64,000 nucleotides of DNA from Lachnospiraceae bacterium (GCA_017427775.1 JAFRSD010000009.1:62001-126000), one strand, 5' to 3'; counted from the stretch's first letter, positions 17,489-26,870 are shown. Program-made: numbers and translations. Notes: a model not told the origin generated them from the sequence alone.

Positions 17489-18781
17489 ATGATTGCAACC
17501 GGGATTATATGCGGGCTGACATGCCTCTGCATGATATTCTTTATTCTTTGGAAGCCCCAGGTCAAATACCATGGGGTAGGTTATGATACCTATCCGTTGA
17601 TCGCCCTTCTCGGGTGTCTGGTGCTTCTTATTTCGGGGCAGCTGCCGGTCCGCGAGTACTTCGCGGGTCTTACGGCGGATACCTCGGTGAACCCGATCAA
17701 AATTCTCCTGCTCTTTTTTTCGATGACATTTCTATCCGTGTATCTGGACGAGGCCGGGCTGTTCCGCTTCCTTGCCGGCGTGACGCTCAGAAGAGCGGGC
17801 GGCAGTCAGAAGAAGCTCCTTTTATATCTTTACCTGACCGTTTCGTTCCTTACCGTGTTTACGTCAAATGACATCGTCGTCCTCACATTTACCCCCTTCA
17901 TATGCTATTTTGCCAAGTCGGCGAAGATCGATCCGATTCCGTATCTTGTGACGGAGTTTGTCGCGGCCAATACGTTCAGCATGGTATTCATCATCGGAAA
18001 TCCGACCAATATCTATCTGGCAACAAGCGCCGGAATCGGCTTCCTTCCGTACGCGAAGGTGATGATCCTTCCCACGCTGGCAGCAGGTGTGACCGTATGG
18101 TTCATCCTTCGGATCTTGTTCCGAAAGATGCTGAAAGAAGATGTTTCTACAGCGGTAGAACAATCGGCGCTTAAGAACCGCACGGCAGTCATTCTCGGCG
18201 GCGCGCATCTCGGTATATGCACGGTACTTCTGGTCATTTCGTCGTATGTGAATCTGCCGATGTATCTGATTGCGCTGGGGGCTTCCTCGTGCCTGGTCGT
18301 AACGACAATCATCGCCGCGAAGCTCGGCGGATGGCGGCCGAAGATGATCGGCCGAAGCATCGCGCGTCTTCCCTGGCCGCTTGTACCATTTGTTCTTTCG
18401 ATGTTCGCACTTGTGCTTGCGCTGAACCGGTCGGGCATCTCGGAACTGATCGCGGGGCATATGACTTCCGGTAATGCGATCGCGGTTTACGGTGTCTCGT
18501 CCGTCATAGCCGCCAACCTGATCAACAACATTCCGATGAGTGTTCTGTTCTCCACGCTGATCCCGAAGAGCGGAGAGCTCGGTCCCGTCTTTGCGTCGAT
18601 CATCGGATCGAATCTCGGTGCATATCTGACGCCGCTCGGAGCCCTGGCGGGCATTATGTGGATGTCTATCCTGAAGACGACCGGCGTACATTACAGCTTC
18701 GGACGCTTCACGAAGTACGGTTTCTGTGTCGTGATCCCGGCATGCGCTGCGGCGCTCTTCGTACTGGGGCTGGTGCTGTAG
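17489..18781 (+). CDS. Anion permease of the ArsB/NhaD/CitT ion-transporter superfamily
   Basis: 430 aa, about 10-12 membrane spans. Typical features are SNDIVVLTFTPFI near residue 130, FIIGNPTNIYLA near 170, and a second-half repeat NLINNIPMSVLFS and GSNLGAYLTPLGALAGIMW. These paired NP(T)N and N-L-x-P loops are the substrate sites of the superfamily. Start ATG 17489 with a weak GGAG; it follows directly on the uraA terminator. Substrate (arsenite, dicarboxylate, sodium or other) is not determinable; no arsR or arsC is nearby. Confidence 0.8.
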   Translation: MIATGIICGLTCLCMIFFILWKPQVKYHGVGYDTYPLIALLGCLVLLISGQLPVREYFAGLTADTSVNPIKILLLFFSMTFLSVYLDEAGLFRFLAGVTLRRAGGSQKKLLLYLYLTVSFLTVFTSNDIVVLTFTPFICYFAKSAKIDPIPYLVTEFVAANTFSMVFIIGNPTNIYLATSAGIGFLPYAKVMILPTLAAGVTVWFILRILFRKMLKEDVSTAVEQSALKNRTAVILGGAHLGICTVLLVISSYVNLPMYLIALGASSCLVVTTIIAAKLGGWRPKMIGRSIARLPWPLVPFVLSMFALVLALNRSGISELIAGHMTSGNAIAVYGVSSVIAANLINNIPMSVLFSTLIPKSGELGPVFASIIGSNLGAYLTPLGALAGIMWMSILKTTGVHYSFGRFTKYGFCVVIPACAAALFVLGLVL

Positions 18782-18867
18782 CGGACGCACGGCGGTTTCC
18801 CTTTTATGACAGTGACTTCTGCCTGGCACTATCCCGCGCGAGGCGGGGAGGTGGCAGCGTACCTTTC

Positions 18868-18896
18868 TTGACATTGTTTTGCTTTTTCGATAAGAT
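18868..18896 (+). promoter_or_regulatory. Promoter of the glycosyltransferase/lipid kinase pair
   Basis: TTGACA, 17 bp, TAAGAT, ending 29 nt before ATG 18926. Confidence 0.7.
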
Positions 18897-18925
18897 GAAA
18901 GTAATATCGAAATCGGAGGAATCAC

Positions 18926-19879
18926 ATGGGTGAGAAGATCCTTTCCATAGTCGTTCCGTGCTACAACGAAGAGGCAGTTCTGACCGCGTTTTACGAGGAA
19001 CTCCACAGAAATGCCGGGCTGCTTTCGGGCCGTGTTTCGTGCGAGTTTCTGTTCGTTGACGACGGCTCGTCCGACGGTACGCTTTCCATGATCCGTGACT
19101 TTGCGGAGCATGATTCGAGCGTGCATTACGTGTCATTTTCCCGCAACTTCGGAAAGGAAGCAGCAATCTATGCGGGACTGCAGCATGCTGTCGGAGATTA
19201 TGTGGTATTGATGGATGCCGATCTGCAGCATCCCCCGGAATTCCTTTCGGATATGCTTAACGCGCTGTTGTCGGGCGAGTATGACAGTGTTGCGATGCGC
19301 CGCGTCGACCGCAAGGGCGAGAAACGCATCCGTTCGTGGTTCTCGCGCCGGTTCTACGGCCTTAACCGGAGAATCTCCGGCGTGGACATTCCGGAAGGCG
19401 CAACGGATTACCGCATGATGACGCGGCAAATGGTGAATGCCGTGCTTTCGATGCCCGAGGTCAACCGTTTTACGAAGGGCATCTTTACATGGGTCGGATT
19501 CCGCACGCTGTGGATTCCGTATCATAACGTGGAGCGCACGGCCGGCTCATCCAAATGGACGTTCTGGGGGCTTGTGAAATATTCGATGAACGGGATCGTC
19601 GCATTTTCCACCATCCCGCTCGCCATTGCATCGGTGCTTGGGGCACTGTGCTGCGTGAGTTCCATGCTGATGGCGTTATGGTTTGTTGTGAAGACGCTGA
19701 TCTGGGGAGACCCGGTTTCCGGCTTCCCGACACTGATCACCGTGATCCTGTTTCTAGGCGGGATCCAGCTTCTGATGATCGGTATCCTGGGACAGTATTT
19801 TTCGAAGATGTATCTTGAGGTGAAGCACAGACCGATGTATATCGCGAAAGAGGAGAAGACCGCGGAACGGAAAGACTGA
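18926..19879 (+). CDS. Family 2 glycosyltransferase with two C-terminal membrane helices (DPM1/GtrB-like)
   Basis: 317 aa. GT-A fold: VVPCYNEE near the start, FVDDGSSDGT (about 47-56), MDADLQHPPE (about 96-105) carrying the DxD, and the downstream TDYRMM. Two membrane helices at about 230-255 and 265-290 are as in GtrB/ArnC-type enzymes that transfer sugar from a nucleotide to polyprenyl phosphate. GGAGG lies 8 nt before ATG 18926. It is 24 nt upstream of a lipid kinase gene, so both may serve envelope lipid or lipoteichoic acid chemistry. Confidence 0.92.
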   Translation: MGEKILSIVVPCYNEEAVLTAFYEELHRNAGLLSGRVSCEFLFVDDGSSDGTLSMIRDFAEHDSSVHYVSFSRNFGKEAAIYAGLQHAVGDYVVLMDADLQHPPEFLSDMLNALLSGEYDSVAMRRVDRKGEKRIRSWFSRRFYGLNRRISGVDIPEGATDYRMMTRQMVNAVLSMPEVNRFTKGIFTWVGFRTLWIPYHNVERTAGSSKWTFWGLVKYSMNGIVAFSTIPLAIASVLGALCCVSSMLMALWFVVKTLIWGDPVSGFPTLITVILFLGGIQLLMIGILGQYFSKMYLEVKHRPMYIAKEEKTAERKD

Positions 19880-19903
19880 GGAGCAATATAAAGGGGTGTC
19901 GGA

Positions 19904-20821
19904 ATGATTCATGTGATCGTGAATGCGGGAGCAAGAGCAGGGCGTAAAGCCAAGGCTTCCGATGTCATAGAAAAAGCGCTCAAAGAGCGCGGCGAAGAGT
20001 ATCGTATCTACCCGGTGCGTGAACCGGGCGAGACGAAGACGTTATGTGAGCAGCTGAGCGCGGAGCCGGGTCCGCAGACGATCTGGGTGGCCGGTGGCGA
20101 CGGAACTGCTTATGAGGCGATCAACGGACTGAAACCGCGTGAGGATCTGCGGTTTGTGTATCTGCCGGCAGGCTCGGGCAATGACCTCGCGAGAGGGCTC
20201 GGACTTCCCGGTGACCTTTCGCAGGCACTTGAAAAAGTGCTTCATTCAAAGGAGGACAAAGCCTACGATTACGGTGAGATGGAACTGCTGCCGGGCGGCC
20301 GCACGTGTTTTGCGGGCAGCTCCGGGATGGGATATGACGCCAAGGTCTGCGTCGAGGTAAACGAGTCCAAACTGAAGAAACGCTTAAACCGCATCGGACT
20401 CGGCAAACTGGCCTACTTCTTCGTTGCGGTGAAGCAGGTATTTGCCAATCCGAGATTCAACATGACGCTGATCGCGGACGGAGGAATGTCGCGTTCCTAC
20501 AGCGACGTCATATTTGTCTGCATGATGAACCATCAGTATGAGGGCGGCGGCCTGAGGATGGCGCCGAAAGCCGACCCGTGCGACGGTAAGATCACGGTCA
20601 CATTTGCCCACAACATCAGGCCGCTCAAGGTGCTGTTCGTTCTGCCGAGGCTCATGCGCGGCACGCATCTGAAGGTGAAAAATGTGGTAAGCTTCGACTG
20701 TACCGAACTCGAGGTGATCACGGACCGGAAGCAATACGTCCATAATGACGGCGAGGTGGTCGGCATGGTTCGTCACATTAAAGTTCGCTGCGGGGATGGC
20801 AAGTTACATATGCCTGTTTAA
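19904..20821 (+). CDS. Diacylglycerol kinase-family lipid kinase (YegS/BmrU-like)
   Basis: 305 aa. The ATP-binding GGDGT (WVAGGDGTAYEAI, about residue 67) and the GSGNDLARGLG motif define the DAGK catalytic family; the C-terminal beta-sandwich domain ends with HNDGEVVG. Such enzymes phosphorylate diacylglycerol or related lipids at the membrane; in Gram-positives they recycle the diacylglycerol released by lipoteichoic acid synthesis. Start ATG 19904 after AAGGGG. It follows the GT2 gene by 24 nt. Confidence 0.9.
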   Translation: MIHVIVNAGARAGRKAKASDVIEKALKERGEEYRIYPVREPGETKTLCEQLSAEPGPQTIWVAGGDGTAYEAINGLKPREDLRFVYLPAGSGNDLARGLGLPGDLSQALEKVLHSKEDKAYDYGEMELLPGGRTCFAGSSGMGYDAKVCVEVNESKLKKRLNRIGLGKLAYFFVAVKQVFANPRFNMTLIADGGMSRSYSDVIFVCMMNHQYEGGGLRMAPKADPCDGKITVTFAHNIRPLKVLFVLPRLMRGTHLKVKNVVSFDCTELEVITDRKQYVHNDGEVVGMVRHIKVRCGDGKLHMPV

Positions 20822-20838
20822 GAACAAAGGTTTTAGGA

Positions 20839-21033
20839 TCAGTCAAAGTAAGCGGGTTCGCTCGACATCAGAAGAGCCGCGATCACGTAGATCCAAATGC
20901 TCATGCCGGCAAATGCCACGAGCAATACGGTTGCGAGACGAACGATAAAGGAATCGATTCCGAGGTACTCGGCGATGCCTCCGCAAACGCCGCAGATTTT
21001 TCTGTCACTTCTGGATTTATAAAGTTTACGCAT
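20839..21033 (-). CDS. PspC-domain membrane protein
   Basis: 64 aa. PspC signature: KLYKSRSDRKICGVCGGIAEYLGID, then one membrane helix (about 34-57). Small stand-alone PspC proteins sit in the inner membrane and are linked to envelope stress in other bacteria. ATG 21033 has AAGGAG upstream; a 21-residue longer frame lacks support. Convergent with the lipid kinase, with only 17 bp between stops. Confidence 0.9.
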   Translation of the reverse strand: MRKLYKSRSDRKICGVCGGIAEYLGIDSFIVRLATVLLVAFAGMSIWIYVIAALLMSSEPAYFD

Positions 21034-21181
21034 GATTGTTACTCCTTTTTGGATGTTTTCTCTGTCCCTTTGGACATTTTCAGAATACCATGTCAAGATG
21101 AAGGAGTATTTTAGGGAAGATTAAAAAATGATTAAAAATCCGTTGTTGCGGATTTTCCTGTTACAACTCTTTATAAGAATA

Positions 21182-21220
21182 TAAAAACGAGCCGGACAGC
21201 AGTTGTCCGGCTCGATCTTT
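21182..21220 (-). terminator. Intrinsic terminator after the HTH gene
   Basis: CGAGCCGGACA (21188-21198) and TGTCCGGCTCG (21204-21214) form a perfect 11-bp stem; on the minus strand TTTTTA follows. A T-rich tract on the plus side makes it possibly bidirectional. Confidence 0.85.
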
Positions 21221-21526
21221 TTATGACATTATCTTTACAAGCGCAATCAGATGCTCCAAGCTTTCGCGCCGCAGATGACGCGCGGCGATCAGCAGTTCCT
21301 TTGTCTTGTCCGGTGTATGGTCGTCGGTGGAGAAGAATTCCTCCGGAGTGATCTGCAGATAATCGCAGATCGCGAAGAACGAAGACATGGACGGCAGGCT
21401 GGCTGCGTTTTCTATACTGTTTATGTAGCCCGGACTCTGGCCGAGCTGGAGGCTCATCTCCCGCGCGGAAACATTCTTATTGGTCCGCAGTTCGGAGAGG
21501 CGGAGGCCGAATGATTTGTTATCCAT
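21221..21526 (-). CDS. Small XRE-family HTH regulator
   Basis: 101 aa. HTH at about residues 8-60: LRLSELRTNKNVSAREMSLQ, then GQSPGYINSIENAASLPSMS and ICDYLQITPEEFF. The short C-terminal helix (TKELLIAARHLRRESL) may dimerise. Start ATG 21526 has AAGGAG 7 nt upstream; an in-frame extension to 21571 is less likely. Stand-alone unit between convergent neighbours; target unknown. Confidence 0.85.
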   Translation of the reverse strand: MDNKSFGLRLSELRTNKNVSAREMSLQLGQSPGYINSIENAASLPSMSSFFAICDYLQITPEEFFSTDDHTPDKTKELLIAARHLRRESLEHLIALVKIMS

Positions 21527-21652
21527 TACGAAGCTCCTTGTATAACCGTAGATCATATTCTGATTATACAATGAAACCTCATGGACAGCGTGCGGTACAA
21601 TCGGCTAATTTACTGAATGCATCGGATTAAAACGGATACCAATAACAGGCGG

Positions 21653-24208
21653 TCAGCGCTTCCGGTCCCAGAAACCGTGCAGCACATCCGCCATATCATC
21701 GCGGCTGACGCGCCGGCAGTTGCCCCATTCACGCGGGAAGAGGCTCTGGTAGGAGGACTGCAGGAAACGGTCGTCGAGAAGCAGGATTGCGCCGACGTCT
21801 TCGGTCGTCCGGATCACGCGCCCGGCAGCCTGGAGAACCTTGTTCATGCCGGGATACTGGTAGGCGTACTCGAATCCGGCGTCACACCGGTCCGCGTAAT
21901 ACATGCGGAACAGCTCGCGCTCGTTGCAGACCATCGGAAGTCCGGGACCGACAATGATCGCGCCGATCAGCCGGTCTGCGGTCAGGTCGATACCTTCCGA
22001 GAAGATGCCTCCGAGAACACATAACCCGAGGAGTGTCCCTTCATTGTCTTCGGAAAATGCGGACAGAAACGCTTCGCGTTCCGGCTCCGACATCGCATTT
22101 TGCTGCACAAGAAGGCGGATGTCTTCGCGCCCCTCTAAAAGCAAGGCGATCTCCGTCAGATAGCGGTAGGAGGGGAAGAACGCCATATAGTTGCCTGGCT
22201 TCGCGGCGCAGAAGTCCGCAATATAGCCGGCAATCCTTCGGAATTCGTCCGCGGTGCGCCGCTTGTAACGGGTGCTTACGTCGTCCGCGATCAGCACGAG
22301 CCGGTTGTCGGGATCAAACGGTGATTCCGCATAGACGGCGTAGTCCTCAGGACCGCCCGAAAGCTGGTCCTTATAATAGCGGATCGGCAGCAGTGTCGCG
22401 GAGAACAGAACCGAACTACGGCAGAGGGAAAGCCGTTCGTCAAGCGGTCTTGAGGGGTCCATGCACTGAAGCCTTAACAGGAACCGGTTGTCATCCAGAT
22501 AATCGCAATAGCATTGATAATGATCGTCCGCCTGCTCGTACATGGCAAGAAAATGCCGTGCCGTAAAATACAGATCGGTCGTAAATTCGGGGACACTCGC
22601 AGGACGCTCCGAAACAAGCTCGTCAATCGCGGAACAGAACCGCATGAGTCCGGAGCATACCGCCTCGGGAAGCGTCTCGAGAACCGAGAACCGTTCGTGC
22701 TCCTGCTTGATTGTAAGCAGCGCGCGGTTGCACGCGTTGAGCGCTTTGGCAGCGGGAGGGTAGAAGGACATTTCCGCCTTAGCCGCAAGAAAGTCTTCCT
22801 TGACCAGTTCGGCGGAATACATCTCCCGCGCGCGCTCCACGAGGTTGTGTGCCTCGTCGATCAGCATCGTATAATTACGGCGGACCTCACCGCCGAAGAA
22901 CCGGCGGAAATACACCTCCGGGTCAAAAGCATAGTTATAATCGCAGATGACCGCATCCGCGAAAAGCGCCAGATCGAGGCTCATCTCATAAGGACATACC
23001 TGATAGCGCTCGGCATATTCTAAGATCATATCCCGCGAGAAGAGAAGGCCTTTTCGCCCGGAAGTACTTTCATTGATCACGGCCGCATCCGACTGCGGGG
23101 GTACTTCGCCGTCGTAATCCCGTGAGGTTTCTTCCACATGAGATTCTACAAGAGTAGAAAGCATAGCATACAAGGCCTCGTTGATCCGGTCGAAATGCCC
23201 TTTGGCGCGCGGACAGCTTTCCGGATTGCACTCGGGTTTCGGCAGAACACACATCTTTTCCTTGGCGGTTATGGTAATCGGCAGGAACACGAGCCCGCGG
23301 CTTGTCAGAAGCGAGAAAGTTTCCTCCGCGACGGTTCGCGTGATCGTCTTGGCGGTCAGGTAGAAGATCTTCTCGGTCAGTCCCTCACCCATGGATTTGA
23401 CGGCGGGGTAGACGGTGGAGATTGTCTTTCCGACACCGGTCGGTGCCTCTAAAAACAGTTTGCGTTCCCGCAGGATCGTGCGGTACACGTTCTTCACTAG
23501 CGTGTCCTGGCCGGGACGGTATTCAAACGGAAACGAAAGAAAGCGGATGGATTTGTTCCGCGCGTTGAGGTGCTCGAGACGCCATTCCTCAAAACGCGCG
23601 AATTCGCGGCAGAGCGCATAATACCATTCCGACAGTTCTTCCCTCGTATAGATACCGAGAAAATAGTTTCTGCGGCCGTTTCCGAGCGTCACATAGGTCA
23701 TGCGTACGGCAATCTCCGGAAGTTCCTCTTTCATGCAATAGAAGTAAGCGTAGCATTTGGCCTGGGCAAGGTGTTCGGGAACCGGAGCCGTCAATTTCCC
23801 GACATCGCGCAGCATCGTTTTGATCTCGTCGATCACGACTGTGTCCCGTTGAAACGGAAGCGCGGTTTTATCCTCGGTAACCAGGGTGACAGCTTCGAGT
23901 GCGGGAACTCCGTAATCGCCCGCGGACGCCGTCAGTATCCCGTCCGCCCGTCCTTCGATGGTCAGGGAGAATGTGAACCTCCCGTAAGTAACAAGACACG
24001 TGTGGCTTAAGGGAACTTCCGCGGCGTAAGCCCCACCCTGCTCCTTCTGGATACGCCGATGCATTTCGGCACCCTCCCGCATCGTATCGGGGTCCTTGCG
24101 CGCGGAGCGGCTGTCGATGTCGCCGCTTCGAAGGAGAAACTCCACGAAATCACGGACGGAACAACGAACCGGTACCGTGTCCATATCGTCGAAAAGAACC
24201 TGTTTCAT
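21653..24208 (-). CDS. XPD/DinG-like Fe-S helicase with N-terminal PD-(D/E)XK nuclease domain
   Basis: 851 aa. Residues about 1-220 look like a PD-(D/E)XK nuclease of the Cas4/AddB/Dna2 kind: EGRADGI gives the Asp and VVIDEIKT the E-x-K. The helicase follows: Walker A EAPTGVGKT near 275, four cysteines (MCVLP, PEC, ESC, VCPYE) that fit an XPD-type 4Fe-4S cluster, the DEAH box MLIDEAHNL, and motif VI QAAGRVIRT near the end. ATG 24208 has AAGGAGG upstream; a 13-residue extension is not supported. Likely acts in DNA repair by unwinding and cutting structures; the pathway is not known. Promoter at 24280-24308. Confidence 0.88.
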   Translation of the reverse strand: MKQVLFDDMDTVPVRCSVRDFVEFLLRSGDIDSRSARKDPDTMREGAEMHRRIQKEQGGAYAAEVPLSHTCLVTYGRFTFSLTIEGRADGILTASAGDYGVPALEAVTLVTEDKTALPFQRDTVVIDEIKTMLRDVGKLTAPVPEHLAQAKCYAYFYCMKEELPEIAVRMTYVTLGNGRRNYFLGIYTREELSEWYYALCREFARFEEWRLEHLNARNKSIRFLSFPFEYRPGQDTLVKNVYRTILRERKLFLEAPTGVGKTISTVYPAVKSMGEGLTEKIFYLTAKTITRTVAEETFSLLTSRGLVFLPITITAKEKMCVLPKPECNPESCPRAKGHFDRINEALYAMLSTLVESHVEETSRDYDGEVPPQSDAAVINESTSGRKGLLFSRDMILEYAERYQVCPYEMSLDLALFADAVICDYNYAFDPEVYFRRFFGGEVRRNYTMLIDEAHNLVERAREMYSAELVKEDFLAAKAEMSFYPPAAKALNACNRALLTIKQEHERFSVLETLPEAVCSGLMRFCSAIDELVSERPASVPEFTTDLYFTARHFLAMYEQADDHYQCYCDYLDDNRFLLRLQCMDPSRPLDERLSLCRSSVLFSATLLPIRYYKDQLSGGPEDYAVYAESPFDPDNRLVLIADDVSTRYKRRTADEFRRIAGYIADFCAAKPGNYMAFFPSYRYLTEIALLLEGREDIRLLVQQNAMSEPEREAFLSAFSEDNEGTLLGLCVLGGIFSEGIDLTADRLIGAIIVGPGLPMVCNERELFRMYYADRCDAGFEYAYQYPGMNKVLQAAGRVIRTTEDVGAILLLDDRFLQSSYQSLFPREWGNCRRVSRDDMADVLHGFWDRKR

Positions 24209-24279
24209 GGTGTCCTCCTTTCCCTGATGATCGTCGTCCCGGCTCATAAAAGCCCGGGCGGATACTCAAAACTGTTTCT

Positions 24280-24308
24280 ATTCTACTTTCTTTTTCGCTT
24301 TATTTCAA
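24280..24308 (-). promoter_or_regulatory. Promoter of the nuclease-helicase gene
   Basis: On the minus strand TTGAAA (24303-24308), 17 bp, TAGAAT (24280-24285). Confidence 0.65.
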
Positions 24309-24347
24309 CAACTGTCATCGCATTCGGGGATTGATCACCGCGTATCG

Positions 24348-24376
24348 TTGCGTTTACCGGTGCTTTATGCTAACAT
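24348..24376 (+). promoter_or_regulatory. Distal promoter upstream of the DUF1292 gene
   Basis: TTGCGT, 17 bp, TAACAT with an extended TGC before the -10. Confidence 0.45.
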
Positions 24377-24446
24377 GAAAGGTAAGGTATGCTGAGGCAT
24401 ACGAACGGCATCAAAGCCGGACGAAGAATAAAACCTAATGCCGGTG

Positions 24447-24475
24447 TTGTCAAATCCACCCGGAATTGATACAAT
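24447..24475 (+). promoter_or_regulatory. Proximal promoter of the DUF1292 gene
   Basis: TTGTCA (24447-24452), 17 bp, TACAAT (24470-24475), 72 nt before the ATG. Confidence 0.65.
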
Positions 24476-24547
24476 AAGCTGAACGATGTGACCGGCCGAC
24501 TGTCGGGCGGGATTTCATTGATACACTATCATAAAAGGAGAATCATA

Positions 24548-24859
24548 ATGGCAGATTATAAAGAGAATCTTGATCATGATACCGTGACTTTGTATTTGGA
24601 CAATGACGAGGAAGTGGAGTGCGACGTGATCGCGATCTTCCCCGCAAGAGACGGAGATTATATTGCGCTTGCTCCGCAGAACAATGAGGAAGGACAGGTA
24701 TATCTGTACCGCTTCAGCGAGACCGAGGACGAGTCCAGTCCGAAGCTCGACAACATCGAAGACGATGAAGAGTTCGAAGAGGTTTCCGAGGCGTTCTACG
24801 AGTACATGGACGAGAACGATTACGAAGACCTTGATGAAGGCGTTACGGACGGGGAGTAG
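24548..24859 (+). CDS. DUF1292 domain protein
   Basis: 103 aa, strongly acidic. Matches the DUF1292 (YrzB-like) pattern: TVTLYLDNDEEVECDVIAIF, then DYIALAPQ and GQVYLYRF, with an Asp/Glu-rich tail. Conserved in Bacillota, function unknown. AAAGGAG lies 8 nt before ATG 24548. Its 3' end overlaps the convergent UvrD-like helicase gene by 17 bp. Confidence 0.9.
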   Translation: MADYKENLDHDTVTLYLDNDEEVECDVIAIFPARDGDYIALAPQNNEEGQVYLYRFSETEDESSPKLDNIEDDEEFEEVSEAFYEYMDENDYEDLDEGVTDGE

Positions 24860-26870
24860 CATACTTCTCCGCGACCAGCGTCCCATTTTCCCTGATTAAG
24901 GGAAGTGACAGCGTTCTTGCGATAATACTGCCGTCAAATCGGACGCGGACTTCCTTCTCCTTCGCGGAGAGGACGGTCCCGGAACCGAAGCGCTCGTGGT
25001 ACACACGCGCACCCGGCAGGAGAGCATCGGCAGGCAGCCGGATCTCCCCGAGAAATCTTGACGGCATCATATCATGGCTGAGGCGTTTCTTAGCGTAGCA
25101 TAATGTAAGCGAAACGGAAGCTCTTGTCATGGCAACATAGAAAAGACGGCGTTCCTCCGCGATCTGTTCGGGGAGGAGCGCTTTTTTATGCGGCGTGACG
25201 AGTTCGTTACAGTCGCACAGGATCACGTGGCGGTACTCAAGACCCTTGGAACGGTGAAACGTCTGGATCGTTACGGCATCGGTCCGCTCCTCTGAAATCT
25301 TACCCGCATTCTTGCGAATCCGTTCGTTCTCACTTTCCGCATACGCGAGAAACTCCGTGATCGTTCGGAAGTCTTTCGCGGATTCCATCGTTTCGTCGAG
25401 AAGATCCATCGCGCCTCCGGGTTCGGGAAGAGTATCCGAAAGAAACCGGTTGTAGCCGATAATATGCCGGATATAGTGAATCGCCGCATAGGGGTTCATC
25501 GTCCCAATCCGCTTTAAGTCGGCTTCCAGCTTCATGAGCCGTGCGCGGACATAGTCTTTGCCGTCTTTATGAAGAAGTGTATAAATTTCGGAAAGGTTTA
25601 CGCTTTTAGACGGAAAAGCAGACCGCGGAACGTAACGGAACGGGCGGTTCATGACCATAAGCCAGTCGCTTCGCGCGTTTCCTCCCGCGGCAAGCCGCAG
25701 ATAAGAAATGACCGGACTCACGTATGGGTTAGTGTAGAGGGAAGGCGGAAGCGTGTGACACCGAAACGGAATGCCGCCTTTCTCAAGGGAACGGAGCAGT
25801 ACGCGCATATCGAGATTGGTCCGGAACAGGACGGCAATCTCCGCAGGGGACACACCTTCCAAAAACAGTCTTTCGATATGCTCCGTGACCGCTTTATACT
25901 GCGCGGATGTGTCAGGATAGCATTCGAAGCGGACCGGAACCGTAGGCCCCCGGTCGGAAAGGAGATGCTTCGCAAAGCGTTCGCGGTTAAATGCGATCAG
26001 AGACGAGGCCGCGTGCAGAATCTCTTCGCTGCAGCGGTAGTTGACGGTCAGCGTGACGGTCTTCGCATTCGGGTAGTCTTTCGGAAAGCGGAGCATAATC
26101 CCGGGTGCGCTTCCGCGAAACCCGTAGATGGACTGGTCGTCGTCGCCTACGGTGAAAAGATTCCCCCCGTCCCCGGCGAGAAGGCGTACTGTCGCATATT
26201 GGAGTGGATTGATGTCTTGGAATTCATCCACGAGGATATAGCGGTACCGTTCCCGCCAAAAGGCAAGATGATCGGGATGCTTTTGAAACAATTCGTAAGT
26301 GAGGGAAAGCATGTCTTCGAAGTCGACAAGATTTCGATTCCGCGTGACGGAAAGATAACGGTCTAAGACCGGATAGAAGATATCGCGCCGGCAGGAAAGC
26401 GGCTCGTAAGATTGATCGGACGGATCGGCACCCGGCAGGAGAGAACCTTTGTATTTCTGGATTTCTTCGCGTATGCCCGCAATCATTTCGGGCTCGTCCG
26501 CAAGTTCGGGACGGAGATCGGTCAGAATCTCACGCAGAATATTCCTGGCCTGGTCCTCGCGCAGAATGTGGGAGGAATCGATCCGGTATGCGATTTGCAG
26601 AATGTGAAAGAATACGGCATGGAATGTGCCAAATGTGACTCCGGGATAAGATTCCCCGGGAGAAGTCAGAAACCGCTGACGCATCTCGTCCGCAGCGGCC
26701 TTTGAGAAAGTGATAACAAGAATACTATCGGGGCGGACATTCAGTTGTTCGATCAGATACCGCACCCGGCGGGTAATGACATAAGTCTTACCCGAACCGG
26801 GGCCGGCAAGAACAAGCATCGGTCCCTCCCCGTGGCGGATTGCCTCCGCCTGGGCGGGATTGCTGTTCAT
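24843..26870 (-). CDS. UvrD/PcrA-like SF1A DNA helicase
   Basis: 675 aa. Walker A AGPGSGKT near residue 27, motif Ia VITFSKAAADEM, motif II ILVDEFQD, motif III GDDDQSIYGFRGS, motif IV VNYRCS, and the C-terminal TFHRSKGLEYRHVI and VAMTRA. The length is a little below PcrA and the C-terminal ~60 aa SH3-like part ends in GTVLSAKEKEVRVRF. ATG 26870 after AAGGAG. It starts 63 nt behind gltX in the same direction; hairpins in that gap lack a T-run, so read-through from gltX is possible. Confidence 0.9.
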   Translation of the reverse strand: MNSNPAQAEAIRHGEGPMLVLAGPGSGKTYVITRRVRYLIEQLNVRPDSILVITFSKAAADEMRQRFLTSPGESYPGVTFGTFHAVFFHILQIAYRIDSSHILREDQARNILREILTDLRPELADEPEMIAGIREEIQKYKGSLLPGADPSDQSYEPLSCRRDIFYPVLDRYLSVTRNRNLVDFEDMLSLTYELFQKHPDHLAFWRERYRYILVDEFQDINPLQYATVRLLAGDGGNLFTVGDDDQSIYGFRGSAPGIMLRFPKDYPNAKTVTLTVNYRCSEEILHAASSLIAFNRERFAKHLLSDRGPTVPVRFECYPDTSAQYKAVTEHIERLFLEGVSPAEIAVLFRTNLDMRVLLRSLEKGGIPFRCHTLPPSLYTNPYVSPVISYLRLAAGGNARSDWLMVMNRPFRYVPRSAFPSKSVNLSEIYTLLHKDGKDYVRARLMKLEADLKRIGTMNPYAAIHYIRHIIGYNRFLSDTLPEPGGAMDLLDETMESAKDFRTITEFLAYAESENERIRKNAGKISEERTDAVTIQTFHRSKGLEYRHVILCDCNELVTPHKKALLPEQIAEERRLFYVAMTRASVSLTLCYAKKRLSHDMMPSRFLGEIRLPADALLPGARVYHERFGSGTVLSAKEKEVRVRFDGSIIARTLSLPLIRENGTLVAEKYATPRP

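Larger units (their letters stand above)
24209..24547. promoter_or_regulatory. Divergent intergenic region with structured leader
   Basis: 339 bp without a gene. It holds the minus-strand promoter above and two tandem plus-strand promoters. Between the latter are a perfect hairpin GTATGC/GCATAC (24388-24403), CGGC/GCCG just after it, and a further CCGG-ending segment. This could be a structured 5' leader or small RNA; I do not recognise a known RNA class. Confidence 0.45.

Noticed and set aside
17864..19126. 420-codon minus-strand frame across the permease end and the glycosyltransferase start
   Set aside because: Arg/Asp-rich shadow covering two well-supported genes and a promoter.
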